In this document: piece after piece, positions 1 through 10,388 of the stretch
How the letters are laid out: every line of letters starts with the position of its first letter
Numbering within the stretch: position 1 is the first letter of the stretch
DNA from: Morinoia aosen
Lineage: Eukaryota; Arthropoda; Malacostraca; Amphipoda; Talitridae
Reading direction: 5' to 3'
NCBI GenBank assembly: GCA_030386875.1
Contig: CM059562.1
Span: forward strand, 77,620,095 to 77,684,094
DNA length: 64,000 nucleotides
The notes under the pieces: model-generated
What the model saw: only the letters and a program-made list of their open reading frames with translations
Database searches by the model: none
What the model was told of the DNA's origin: nothing
Translations under genes and position numbers: made by a program

Positions 1-399
1 TTTCGGGAATCGGTAGTGTTCCGACGAGCAAACTTTTGGTTACCCTAAAAAGCTTTCCGAATTACCCTACGTTTAGGGTAATTACATGAAAGATATTTTC
101 GTTTTTCTTAAGGACTCAAGATCATGTCAAACGGCAAATCTTTTCTAATGCAATTAGGAATAAAATTTTAGCAATAATAGTCTCTCCCTGAGTTTGAAAT
201 TGGTATAGTACATTTTTTAGTGTGTTCATTCATTTTATTATCGTAGATTATCACAGACGATAATACAACTTCCCTGGCCACTAACATTTCCCAAAAAATG
301 AGATATAAATCGAAAATTCACGAATGCTGAAGGAAATAATGAAAAACTCTCATTTTCAACAAAACATCAGCGAATGCTGTACAAATTTTAATTTTTTCT
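1..399. other. Unassigned AT-rich DNA
   Basis: No coding pattern, repeat or RNA gene seen. Confidence 0.5.
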
Positions 400-715
400 G
401 TGCTTCGACTCCCTCAAGCACGTCGCCTGGCCTCTTCGTTCTGTAGATTATACTCCGATTTTTTAGGCCTACCAAAAAATAGAGTTTATTTCTCAATTCT
501 GCCCACGGTACAAGACTTCAAAGACAGCACAAAAATTAAGCAAGCAGCGCAGAGAATCTTGAACACGGCCTGGCCTCCTCGCTCACCAGATTTAACCCCG
601 CTTTTATTTAGGCCCACGATAAAAAGCAAATTTTATATTTATAAATTTGCGCGGTACAGCACTACAAGGGCGACACAAATATTAAGCAAGCAGCACAGCA
701 ACTCCTGGTGAACCA
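400..715 (+). pseudogene. Decayed Tc1/mariner-type transposase fragment, tandemly duplicated
   Basis: Two related stretches of about 143 bp follow each other. The second (from about 571) reads W-P-P-R-S-P-D-L-T-P followed by a K-S-K-F-Y stretch. This is the signature around the last catalytic residue of many mariner/Tc1-type (IS630, DDE_3) transposases, where P-D-L-T-P is normally followed by an acidic catalytic residue, F/Y and a conserved W-G. The first stretch (from about 428) reads W-P-L-R-S-V-D-Y-T-P and is then broken by a stop in that frame. Both copies end with nearly the same 18 bp (about 535-552 and 683-700). No upstream catalytic domain is present and the acidic residue is lost. 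I read this as a dead C-terminal scrap that was duplicated in tandem. The motif match is seen directly; the family assignment is from knowledge of the motif. Confidence 0.5.
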
Positions 716-1899
716 AAGGTATGAGAAGCACGTAGTTGTGGAAAGATGTTCTAAATGATAAACAAAGACAATAAATCTCTTCCGAACTACATGACGCTCG
801 AGAACTGACTAACAAATTACATATAAGCATGACTTCTAAGCAAATATTATCTAAACAATATTTCATGTATACTGATAAATAATCATTTGTGTATGTTGTA
901 CAAAATCCTCATGAGAAAAGTTAGATGCTTGTAATGCGATTTGTAGGATATAATTCCTAGGCGTCGAAAGATATCGATATTTGTTGGTAATGTCTCGGCA
1001 CTTCATAATTTTATTTCCTATTTTACTTATAATTGTTTGTAAGTAGAGTTAGCTAGGTAAGGTCATGTTAACCCTTCATTCTTACATTAAATAGGACAAA
1101 TATTCATACATAAGACTTATGAAACTAAATTACAACTGATTTACAAACAACAAAGTGAGTTTATTCTCCAACTCAACATCAGAGCTAATTATTCATTTAA
1201 CCTAACACAATTAAACTAACGATATGAACAATCAATAAATGAAACTAAAGAAATAAAGTTCTCAAAGGACCATTAAAAACGGCTGGATAATATTTGGAAC
1301 AAAAAATACCATAAATATTCTAGTCTTTAGACTTCGAGATAAATAAATCTAATGGAAAATAGCTTAGATTTATTGTCTTACTACAGTGTAAAAAATATGT
1401 ATGTACCACTGCCCACGTGCATCTTGTTACGCTGTTTTTCTACCAGCCAACATGAGCTACAGAATTACCCTATTTGCGGTACTTTACCCTAAACTTGGCC
1501 CCACAGCATCGGACTCGGCCACTCACTGACGACGGCAACGACCGTCGCACAGCTGCTGGTGCTGCAGCTGCCGATCCTTCTGATTTCGAGGGATGGTACC
1601 TTATTAACTTTAAAAATACTAAAAATATCGCACGCAAACTCCTACCGAAGTTTATGACAATCACTATTCATAGGGTATTTTCGAGAGTGGAAGAAAAATG
1701 CTACAATAAACTCCGTAAATAAAATTCAGGAACATTGAGCACAAATTACGGGAACGCGCAACTTTAAATCTAATGATTCTAACGCATGCAAAAAGAACCC
1801 AACACTAACGTTTTATGGGCGCAACAGAATATATTAATTTCACGTAATTTTTGATCAGTCCGTCAGCGACATGAGAACCATGGCTGTCATATTTATCTA
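716..1899. other. Unassigned AT-rich DNA
   Basis: No gene recognised. A GC-richer patch around 1500-1600 is open on both strands but resembles no family I know. Confidence 0.45.
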
Positions 1900-1953
1900 T
1901 CAATTTCAATAAAAATAGGAGAGCAAAAATCCCTGATAAAAATTTCATTATAC

Positions 1954-1989
1954 TGAGAACGTTTCGGGCAAATACCCATCATCAGCTCA
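1954..1989 (-). ncRNA. Hammerhead ribozyme motif (minus-strand copy)
   Basis: Reading the minus strand: stem I strand UGAG, then core CUGAUGA, a stem II of GGG(U)/(G)CCC closing an AUUU loop, then GAAA, a minimal ACGU stem III region, GUU as the presumed cleavage triplet, and CUCA closing stem I. It is the inverted twin of the motif at 2359-2394, with an identical core. One extra U lies between the CUGAUGA core and stem II. Small Penelope-associated hammerheads with almost no stem III are known to act as dimers. Activity is inferred, not shown. Confidence 0.6.
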
Positions 1990-2004
1990 TTAAAAGAATC
2001 TGTT

Positions 2005-2232
2005 GGAGTTAGTTACCGTACTGGGGTTCCATTGACCCGTCCACCTCACTCCGCTGTTCGCGATCATGCTGAAACGTGCAATATACCTCCTCACTCTAGT
2101 CATTTTAAAGTAGTACGTGTAGCTTCAAGTGTTTTAGATCTTAGAATTTTAGAATCGCTTTTCATTTTTAAATGTAAACCTTCTCTTAACAACCAATTGA
2201 GTTCATATACTCTTAGCATCATAGGTTCTTAG
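2005..2232 (+). pseudogene. Penelope-like retroelement polyprotein, C-terminal remnant (GIY-YIG tail)
   Basis: The frame from 2005 reads G-V-S-Y-R-T-G-V-P-L-T-R-P-P-H-S, then S-A-V-R-D-H-A, then H-F-K-V-V, and L-R-I-L-E-S-L-F-I-F-K with K-P-S-L-N-N shortly after, ending at TAG 2230-2232. This order (R-T-G..PL, AVRDH, FK, LRILESLFIFK, P.LN) is the typical C-terminal end of the Penelope RT/GIY-YIG polyprotein. About 75 residues remain of a protein normally around 700-900 residues long. There is no initiating ATG, because the fragment starts directly after the inverted arm ending at 2002. A stop and AT-rich 3' UTR follow, then the plus-strand hammerhead. No internal stop or frameshift is seen in the surviving part, so the copy may be fairly recent. 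Confidence 0.75.
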
Positions 2233-2358
2233 TTTTTTCGTTGTTTTTAACTGCATTTTCACATTTATACTTTTTTTTAACTTTTAAATCCGTGTTTATA
2301 TCTGTTTGTACATTTACGTTCATTTTGTATTTCAGTGATATATGTCAGATTCTTTTAA

Positions 2359-2394
2359 TGAGCTGATGATGGGTATTTGCCCGAAACGTTCTCA
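2359..2394 (+). ncRNA. Hammerhead ribozyme motif (plus-strand copy)
   Basis: UGAG (2359-2362) pairs with CUCA (2391-2394) as stem I. CUGAUGA occupies 2363-2369. GGG (2371-2373) pairs with CCC (2380-2382), with a U-G extension, as stem II. GAAA is at 2383-2386, and GUU at 2388-2390 is the presumed cleavage triplet. U2370 is an unpaired extra nucleotide between core and stem II. It sits downstream of the Penelope-like stop codon, in the place expected for the element's terminal repeat. All core nucleotides needed by the fold are present; self-cleavage is inferred. Confidence 0.65.
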
Positions 2395-2448
2395 GTATAA
2401 TGAAATTTTTATCAGTGATTTTTGCTCTCCTATTTTTATTGAAATTGA

Positions 2449-3936
2449 AGAGAATTCCAGAAAATGCACCTGATTTATCTATCAAAATAGGGGTACAAAT
2501 AACACCTTCATTATGTTTATGGAGCTGTAACTTACGTCCAGAAAACAGGTTGAAATTCAAACTATTTTAATTGATTGTCTTCATCCAATAATTATTTGTA
2601 ACATGGATTGCGTCTTTTGTACCTTCGGACTCAATAAAATTTATAATACAGTCTAGTGACATCATTTCGAATATACACTCTATAACTACAGCGGCCTTGC
2701 GGCATGGGGATCATACGTAGGACATTATGATCGCTGTCATGGTATCTTACATATAGCATAATGATCTCTGGCATGGGGATTGAACTTGAACTTGAACTTG
2801 AACTTGAAAGTGGGGCCGACAGTGTCGGGGCCTTAATAAGGGCTTACAATTTCCTCGGCAATACAATATTCACGCAAGAAATCAGTGCCTGTGAAAACGT
2901 GGGACATAACGATCCCCTCCTCACTCGACCCAGCGGCCACCGCGGCGCTGCTGTGGCCCCCACTGACACGAGGTACCTCCGTTGAGTGCAGTACAGCGTT
3001 TTGGTGCAAAAACTGTTATTGTAGCTGCAAAAATTATCTCAAACGTAACCAGGGTTTCGGCTTTTTCGGACGATATTCTGGAATTTTAAGGCCTAATTTT
3101 AAAAAATCGCCAGAAAGAAGGACGTTAGGGACGATTTTTGTGCACGGTAAACATTTTCATGCCAAAATTCCACCAGAGTAAAATGTCCTGAGCGTGAATG
3201 CGTGTGTCATCAAACATCATTTAGAAAACGTTGAGATCCATGTAAGGCAAAATGCTTTTTGTCGTTAAGTTCATGATTCATAAGGTATTGAAGTCCGCTG
3301 AGTTACAGTTACATTGAAGTCAAAAATAAAACGATCAAAATAGCATCATGGCATTGGACACAAAGTAAAGTGAAGATAAGATGCCGTAAAACTTACAGAG
3401 TAGCAGAACTTCTAGATATCAGGAGCAAAAAAAGAATTTTTCTCATCTTGTAATTTTTCTTCTTAATTGTACAAAATAATTTCATAATTATTGCTCCAAA
3501 CGTTTCAATGCACGAAATTTCTTCGAAACTGAGCAAGTAAGAGTTAATACGTAATTCTCAGAGGAAGTTTTAATGAATTATTTCATATATATAGAAGCAT
3601 TCATACGATATGAATGTATACAGAAATAATTATACAATCAAAATCTTAGGGGTTCTTTAAATAGATGATTCAATTATTGCAGGAAAAATTTCGATCTCAA
3701 ACACACCTTTCTTTTTCTTGTCTAATTCCAATGGTAAAGGGAACATTGTAACTAATTGACCATACCACTCGTTTGTTGTTGCAGGCGGTTTAAATTCTCG
3801 CGACTGTTATGTGGCCCAAACACTGCTCCTTTTCATAAAAAATAAACCAATATAAGAACCTTTCGAAATAATTTATGATAGAACAACTAATTATCGTTTT
3901 ACTCGCTTATCACTAAAGTCACAGAGGCGAGCCGAC
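2449..3936. other. Unassigned DNA; short (GAACTT)n run
   Basis: Contains a hexamer microsatellite of about four and a half GAACTT copies near 2782-2809. No gene recognised; the interval ends at the TA target duplication of the next element. Confidence 0.5.
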
Positions 3937-3938
3937 TA

Positions 3939-4180
3939 CACCTTTTTAGCTTCAAATTAAAATATGTGAAGTTCAATTTAAAATTTGTAAAGTTCAATTT
4001 AAAATATGTAAAATTCAATTTAAAATTTCTACAGTTCAATTTAAAATATGTAAAGTTCCAATTAAAATATGTAAAGTTCAAAATAAAATTTGTAAAGTTC
4101 AATTTAAAAATTATAAAATTCAACATTAAAATAGATAAATTTCAAATTAAAATTTGTAAAATTCAAATAAAAATACTTCA
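3939..4180 (+). repeat. Left TIR of the IS630-type transposon, 21-bp iterated
   Basis: About eleven to twelve tandem copies of a 21-bp unit of the form TTCAATTTAAAATWTGTAAAG. Subterminal repeats like these often serve as transposase binding sites. Because 21 bp is seven codons, the array reads as a false heptad-repeat protein of K, F, N, L, V and Y. Confidence 0.85.
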
Positions 4181-4210
4181 AAAATTTCTAAAATTTACAT
4201 TTTTTAACTA

Positions 4211-4256
4211 CACCTTTTAACTTAGCTTCCAATTGAAATTTGTAAATTGCAATTTA
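4211..4256 (+). repeat. Second, internal TIR-like terminus
   Basis: Just inside the left TIR, TA (4209-4210) is followed by CACCTTTTAACTTAGCTTCC and a diverged repeat of the AATTxAAATTTGTAAA type. It resembles the outer end. It could be a remnant of a nested or duplicated related element. Confidence 0.45.
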
Positions 4257-5158
4257 ACCCACTTCCTCATGAATTGGGATTCTTCTTGGTTTATGGAAGA
4301 TATATACATAGCTCGCTCCGTCAACCGACTCATAGTCTCGACGCCGATAGGAATTTTTTTCTATGATACCTTATTTAGAAAAAATTTCAAATTTCACCGG
4401 TGTGTGCCATATTCTGCACACTACATAGGTATGCAGCAAATGATGAAAATTACTAAATTATATTTAAAATATGCAAAATATTATAGGCAATGGCTTTGTT
4501 ATTGCTGCCCAGAATTTTAGAGTTAGTATTTGATATATACATAAAATATATTCTACGAAAATTTGGCCTGATTATACGCTGTAAAATTTTTATTCATTTT
4601 ATACATAGTATGGCCAAACTTTGGGTCAATTTAGTGATGAGACATGAAGTGTCATTCACGCTGCCAAATAAGAAAAACATTTGTTACTAATATTATTAAG
4701 TGCCAATTGAAGTTATTTTATCATAACATTAAAGCAAAATTTGTTCAAATTATTATCCGGCAACGTGAATTACGCTCAAACCCCGCACCTAAGCGAGCTC
4801 TAAACTTGGGTTGACTTCATAATATTTAATTCCTAAGTGAACTATGCATCTGTGTGCATTTTTAGGCGAAAATATACAAACACTGGCAATGAAATATTTA
4901 TTGAATAAGAGTGTTGGGCTACCTGTAAAATAAATTCTTCTTTAATAAAAATAAACCGCATTAAACCTGAAATAGTCTGTTTTTTTTATGTACAAAACAA
5001 TACACATGTTTAACTTCTTAAGCTAAAAATTAATATTAAACAGAGCATAATGAAAAATTAACAATAAAAAAAAACAATACATACTCGTAGGTACACATGG
5101 CAATGAGGAAAATATTCACCAGAAAATAAATAAAAAAGGAGAGTTTGATTCCTATCTT

Positions 5159-6325
5159 TTATTGGCTAACTTGATCTCCCATTTTGAGATCTTTCAAAGC
5201 TATGCAGTTATTAAAATGTTTTTGAACATGGTTGCACACCTTTAAACACAAGACAGGTGTTATCTTAACCATGGAAGCATCAATTATTCTTTCCAAATAT
5301 TGTAACCGATGCTCAGTTTGGGAAGTCCCTTCTGGTACAGGATCTCTTAACAGAGCTTGCAGGCCATTTTTGTGAAGCATCTTAGCTTGGGACTTGAATG
5401 CGCTCCAACACTCTTCTATAGGATTCAACGGCGCGCTATATGGAGCCAATCGTAATATCTCAACGCCTTCAAACTCTTCCTCCTGTGTTACGGTTTCAAG
5501 GCTAACATGCACCGGAGCATTATCAATAACTACCACTACCTCCGTCATTGGCTCCTGTACACTACGAAGTAAGCGTCTTAGAAAATCACAGCAGTCTTCT
5601 TTTCGAAAAGACCCTCTCTTCCTCTCCCAGTATTGTAGTCCTGTTTGTGTGATGCCACCAATTACGTGGATGTTTTTTCCTTTGGACGTGGGCAACTTGA
5701 CTGAGCAGCGTACGCCTTTTTTGGACCTTCCAAAGTTTCTACGCAAAAATAAATTGCAATTAGTTTCATCGAGATAGACAACAGTTTTGCCCATGCCGAT
5801 TTTTGTCATTATCGAAGATACATAAGCCGCACGCTTCCGTTTATTCTCATCAGAATTCATCGCAACTGGTTGAGGGAGAACTTTCTTGATAGTATACATT
5901 TGGCAATCTAAACACTTGTGGATCGTTGGTATGGATAAAGTAGTTCCTTCATTTACTTGTATCTTCTGCTGTATTTCCTTCAAAGATATGAGTGGATCAT
6001 TTTCAACATAAAGAATCATTTTTTCTCTTAAATTTTGATTTAATTTTGAATATCTGGCACCACCCCTCTTTTTGGGCAAAATATTTATCTCCGATCTTTT
6101 AATCCACCCGTACGCTGTAGCGCTAGGCACTTCATTTGCAACTGCTACTGATCTCCAGTCGTCCAAGTTCTGTGCTGCTTTAATTACTCTGTCTTTTTCG
6201 TTAGAAATCCATTTGACATATTTCTTCCTTTTAGTGCCTGGTTTAACTCCTCGTTTCATTGGAGTCTCTTGGGTTTCCATTTCGCTGTCTTCTGAGAAAT
6301 CCGAGTTGTCCGCAAAGTTGTTCAT
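5159..6325 (-). CDS. IS630/Tc1-mariner superfamily transposase (DD35E)
   Basis: This 388-aa protein starts at ATG 6325-6323 and ends at TAA 5161-5159. Residues 1-40 are acidic then basic, with a K-R-G-V-K-P-G-T-K-R-K-K cluster that could be a nuclear localisation signal. Residues 42-80 look like a helix-turn-helix (R-V-I-K-A-A...W-R-S-V-A..N-E-V-P-S-A-T-A-Y-G-W-I-K). The DDE_3 catalytic domain follows: Y-L-D-E-T-N with D186, V-V-V-I-D-N-A-P-V-H with D268, and Y-S-A-P-L-N-P-I-E-E-C-W with E304. The second D and the E are separated by 35 residues by my count, against 34 in classical Tc1. It catalyses cut-and-paste transposition of the element whose TIRs enclose it. Length and all three acidic residues fit an active enzyme, and no stop or frameshift is seen. 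The subfamily is not identified. Confidence 0.9.
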   Translation of the reverse strand: MNNFADNSDFSEDSEMETQETPMKRGVKPGTKRKKYVKWISNEKDRVIKAAQNLDDWRSVAVANEVPSATAYGWIKRSEINILPKKRGGARYSKLNQNLREKMILYVENDPLISLKEIQQKIQVNEGTTLSIPTIHKCLDCQMYTIKKVLPQPVAMNSDENKRKRAAYVSSIMTKIGMGKTVVYLDETNCNLFLRRNFGRSKKGVRCSVKLPTSKGKNIHVIGGITQTGLQYWERKRGSFRKEDCCDFLRRLLRSVQEPMTEVVVVIDNAPVHVSLETVTQEEEFEGVEILRLAPYSAPLNPIEECWSAFKSQAKMLHKNGLQALLRDPVPEGTSQTEHRLQYLERIIDASMVKITPVLCLKVCNHVQKHFNNCIALKDLKMGDQVSQ

Positions 6326-6502
6326 CTTGAAGGGGTCAATAACAAAGTGAATGAAAGTTGAAATATCAGTGTTTTATAAGGAAATGTATAGTATCCATGC
6401 TACAATAGTATAGGTAATTTATAACAGTGAAAGTTATGGGGACCATAATAAGGCTAAATACAGCGATTAATACTTCAAATTAGAGAACATTTTTCTAATT
6501 AT

Positions 6503-6745
6503 TGGAAGTGTTTTGATTTGAATTTTACTAATTTTAATTTGAAATTTATCTATTTTAAATTTGAATTTTATAATTTTTAAATTGAACTTCACAAATTTTA
6601 ATTTGAACTTTACATATTTTAATTGGAACTTTACATATTTTAAATTGAACTGTAGAAATTTTAAATTGAATTTTACATATTTTAAATTGAACTTTACAAA
6701 TTTTAAATTGAACTTCACATATTTTAATTTGAAGCTAAAAAGGTG
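6503..6745 (-). repeat. Right TIR of the IS630-type transposon, 21-bp iterated
   Basis: Reverse complement of the left TIR, nearly base for base over about 240 bp. It starts with the same CACCTTTTTAGC end next to TA 6746-6747 and uses the same 21-bp period. Confidence 0.85.
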
Positions 6746-6747
6746 TA

Positions 6748-7640
6748 GTTTCAATGCCAAAAAATCGCTTCTTAACGTTCATTATTATAGTCGAAGATGA
6801 TTTAATTATATCAGAGTAGAAGACTTATAAAACGGTATACGTCGAGTACATGTCATGTAGCAAAGAATATCTGCTCGTATCTTCCTACAAACAAGAAACC
6901 ACTTGTAAAATTAGTGACTTCTCAGTTCTCTCGCTTCACGAGCTTTGTTGGGGTAATAGAAGTAGCCCTCGGGCTGGGAAATCCAGGCATTTGGAGGATA
7001 TTTTAACAAGCCAGTATCGAAATGAAAAACAAACTATCAGGGGCGAAAAATAAAACGCACTTGTTTTCCGAGTGCAAAAATTTCAGTTTCATGAGTTACC
7101 AAGTAGAAGTCATCTCAGTCACAGGCGCGTGAAGAACAAGAATAAGAAGTGCATGGCTCAGTTCACACCCAGTACTCGCCCATGCAGGTTGGCCGGTAAA
7201 GAGTAGTGAACAATCGAGCGCTGTCCTCAAAACTAATCGTGTGTGAGATTAAACGTAAACACAGGTCTGCAGTGCACGCTTCTTTCAAGAGGACTTCGGT
7301 TCTGTGATGTCCCAAATTTTTAATAAAACATCCTAGTCTTTTCCAAGTAGTTGTCATAGAGGTGAATTTTTGGAGTACGATCGGAGCAGAACAAAGTTCA
7401 ACGATTAGGATTTCGTTTGAATTGTGAATCGGACTCCTGATCTCACTAGAACTGAGCAGAGGGAGAAGACGAAGCAATTCCACTATAGCTTGGAGACATG
7501 CAGAGCACTGAAATAAAATCCTCCTTCTTATGATACCATGCCGTAGCGTTCTTAATCTAACTAATTAGGCTTGTAAATATTTCCATAATGTCGTTGGAGT
7601 GTGTACCTCCGAGTATGAAGAGGGAACTTACAACTCTTCC
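6748..7640. other. Unassigned DNA
   Basis: No recognisable gene. Open frames here (for example minus strand 7163-7483) lack any family signature. Confidence 0.45.
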
Positions 7641-7730
7641 CAGCTGAGTAGATGTGCTCCAGCTGAGTAGATGTGCACCAGCTGAGTAGATGTGCACCAG
7701 CTGAGTAGATGTGCACCAGCTGAGTAGATG
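7641..7730. repeat. 19-bp minisatellite
   Basis: About 4.7 tandem copies of CAGCTGAGTAGATGTGCAC, nearly identical and degrading at the right end. Confidence 0.9.
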
Positions 7731-8370
7731 CCCGCCAGTCAAGTAGGTGCGCTTTGGAGCTAATTCAATTGGAGTTTAATACCATTGGTACGAGGTGAGC
7801 AACACAAACAAGATTGCCTACACCCTGCGCGAATAACACAACACATATGTGCATATAAGTCTAGATATTATATTTATGACAAATTTGGTTACGCGAGCTC
7901 ATGCCATGCTATGCAGTAGTGTGTTGTGTGTGAGTTGCATCAGGTAATGCAGTGACAGGTACGCGACAAACTCTTGAATGACAAACCTGAGCATCAACTT
8001 CCATTCAAAAGCATGCAATTAGAACTCAAAAATAGAAAATTCACACCGCAAAAGCTCACTAACATAACCGTCAACGAAAGAGTCAACCCAACTTTTATTT
8101 CGAGCGAGCGCCTCTATTTTTCCTGCGTGAATTTCTGTTATTAGATCAATTGCGCTAAAATTGAGGTTGGTGCGGCAGTCGAGCTGGGAGAGCATGGGAG
8201 TTAGACGGTCTCCTTCCTTCATTTTCAGCCTCTTCACATAAATTGAGAAAACGAGCAATTTATCGAAGTGCTGACGCAGCACTAATGATATGGAACAATT
8301 TTGGCGCTTGTCTGGCCCCAGCGAGTGGGTAGGCGTCAAGTTTTGGCAGGAATTATTTAGAGGGTGCTTT
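7731..8370. other. Unassigned DNA with one coding-looking minus-strand frame
   Basis: The minus strand is open from about 8339 to 8019 (106 codons, no ATG at the upstream end; first in-frame Met at M-K-E-G-D). Amino-acid composition is protein-like but no domain is recognised. It may be chance. Confidence 0.3.
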
Positions 8371-8444
8371 ACGCGCAGCTGTTCTGCAGGTACGCAGCTG
8401 TACTGTGGTTACGCAGCCGTTTTGTTGATACGCAGCTATTCTTA
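8371..8444. repeat. Short degenerate 19-21-bp tandem repeat
   Basis: Four imperfect units beginning ACGC(GC)AGCTGTNCTG. Confidence 0.6.
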
Positions 8445-9216
8445 AATTTTACAGGAGTTCTACAATTGCACAACTGTTCTGTATTAACACAGGTGTTGTC
8501 TACTTACTCAGTTGTGCATATATTTACTATTCGATTCATTATTTATGTAAAGTAGTACTTTAGTAGTACGATGCGCCAGTAGATGAAGGCCGTTATCGAG
8601 TGAAGTACTTTAAACTTCCACAGCCTTCTCTATTTTTGTAAAATATTGCTGTACGCAATGATGTTCAATAGAATGGGAAGTATAGACTCGGAGCGTTTTC
8701 GATTTCGGCTAAAGCTTTCAGGATTTAAATTATCGCATTCATTATGTTTTCTTTCATAATCGACATGAACTCAAACCACCGAGTTAAAACAGCGTAAACA
8801 AAATAATAAAGCAATGATCTGCAATTCTTCGATTCCTGTGTCCTGTCTTCAATATTAGCGGTATTTTTTTCCTTCATAAAATACATGCATGTTCCACTCA
8901 TGCATAGAAGAACAATTAACTTATAATAAATTATGTAAACCCATCACACGGTCTACCGAGAATTACAGAGCGCCGTTCCTCATCACTGATTGGAGCAAGT
9001 TCCAGCGCGTCGTAAGTCATCTTTACTTCAGCAAAATTTACGGCTGCGGTAGCTACAGGCCCACGCCTCCCGTAAGTAATTACAACATTCAATAATAATG
9101 GTACACCTCACAACCATCTCCCCCCTGGCTGCCTGTAATGAACTTTTCACTCCTGAGCTGATCTCGTCTTTGTAGCTACGGAAGTTTGCGGGTGTTTGAT
9201 ATAACATTCGTAAATT
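8445..9216. other. Unassigned AT-rich DNA
   Basis: Nothing recognised. Confidence 0.45.
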
Positions 9217-9486
9217 AGGTGAGTGGTGTATCTTTTGAATTGTATACTGAGCATTGGTAAATCACATGGTAAGTGGTGTACCTCCTGAAGTTTACTGAGC
9301 ATTGGTAAATCACACGGTAAGTGATGCACCTCCAGAAGTTTACTGAGCTATGTAAATCACACGGTAAGTGGTGTAGCTCTAGAAGTTTACTGAGCTATGT
9401 AAATCACACGGTAAGTGGTGTACCTCCTGAATTTTACTGACCATTGGTAAATCACACGGGAAGTGATGTACCTCCTCAAGTTTACG
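9217..9486. repeat. ~48-bp minisatellite
   Basis: Five to six degenerate copies of a unit containing GGTGTACCTCCTGAAGTTTA then ACTGAGC and GGTAAATCACACGGTAAGT. Confidence 0.85.
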
Positions 9487-10388
9487 ACACTCCCGAACGT
9501 TTTCACTGGGAAGACAACCAGACCTACTGTATATCTCTTGGCCTGCTCCTAGACGTGGCAACATAGCAACGACGTCACACTAGTGGTCAGGAGCTGGATG
9601 CACTATTAAATAGAATCCAGTTACGGTGGATGCATTCCTCCGTATGATTTTCTTGAGAACTCTGTGATATGTGTGAAGGATAAAAATTACATACGTATAC
9701 GGTGCGTAAAAACATGTAAATTCCTGAGGGGGTACTTCTGAGGCTCTTAGGTTGTGTGCTTTCTGATTTGTTTACGATTCAATAACAAAATTGAAGACGT
9801 AATGTAAAGCTATGCATCGTTTAAAAGACAGAAATTGAGGATAAGGCAGATTTCAAAGTCAAAATTTCAATTTTGCACACTTTCCTTTCGCTTTTTGAGC
9901 TGGGCCAGACTTTTGTTTATTAAAACTGGCAATTTTTGATGATTCCTTGCTATATAGAATCAGGATTAAAAGAAAAATTGTGCAAAGTAGCCTTATCTTG
10001 CGTCATATTAAGTCTCCAGGGGTAAAATAGAAACTCCACCCTGCTGATATAAAAAAAGGCGTGAGTACATTTCCAACATTTTTTAAATTATTAGATCTGC
10101 TGACGCGGGCTGACGTCGGACTTATACAAGCTCGACGACGCTTTTATTTTCTGTCGTATTCAAAATAATCATGGGAACTAAATATTTCATGCGCTTATTT
10201 AACAGGAAAAGTATCATAGCATATCTCATAATATTTTCCAAAGCCTGTCATTGGTGTTGCGTAGGAAATTTACGATAGATTGGAGCTAACTTAACTTTTT
10301 CCATTTGATTCGTCACAAATTTCGCGGAATCACAGACCACTCTGTACTGTGGGCGTCACGACTTCTATGAGTAAACCTGAAGTTACAG
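9487..10388. other. Unassigned AT-rich DNA
   Basis: Nothing recognised. Confidence 0.45.

Larger units (their letters stand above)
1900..2448 (+). mobile_element. Truncated Penelope-like element with inverted ribozyme-bearing ends
   Basis: Two inverted ~103-bp arms (1900-2002 on minus, 2346-2448 on plus) with one obvious mismatch flank about 343 bp. The interior holds the C-terminal part of a Penelope-type GIY-YIG endonuclease and its 3' UTR. Each arm contains a hammerhead-ribozyme-like core. Penelope-like elements are known to insert with terminal repeats in direct or inverted orientation, to be 5'-truncated, and to carry minimal hammerhead ribozymes. The reverse transcriptase is missing, so this copy is dead. 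Confidence 0.75.
3939..6745 (-). mobile_element. Complete IS630/Tc1-mariner transposon with long iterated TIRs
   Basis: Both ends begin CACCTTTTTAGCTTCAAATT (the right end read on the minus strand) and are flanked by TA (3937-3938 and 6746-6747), the target duplication of this superfamily. The element is about 2.8 kb. Each TIR runs about 240 bp with few differences. The single transposase frame lies on the minus strand near the right TIR. The 0.9 kb between the left TIR and the transposase stop is AT-rich and noncoding. Intact frame, intact TIRs and target duplication point to a recently mobile copy. Confidence 0.9.

Noticed and set aside
6467-6760. 97-codon minus-strand frame of K-F-N-L-type heptads
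   Set aside because: It is the right TIR read through its 21-bp tandem unit; the mirror frame in the left TIR shows it is a composition effect, not a gene.
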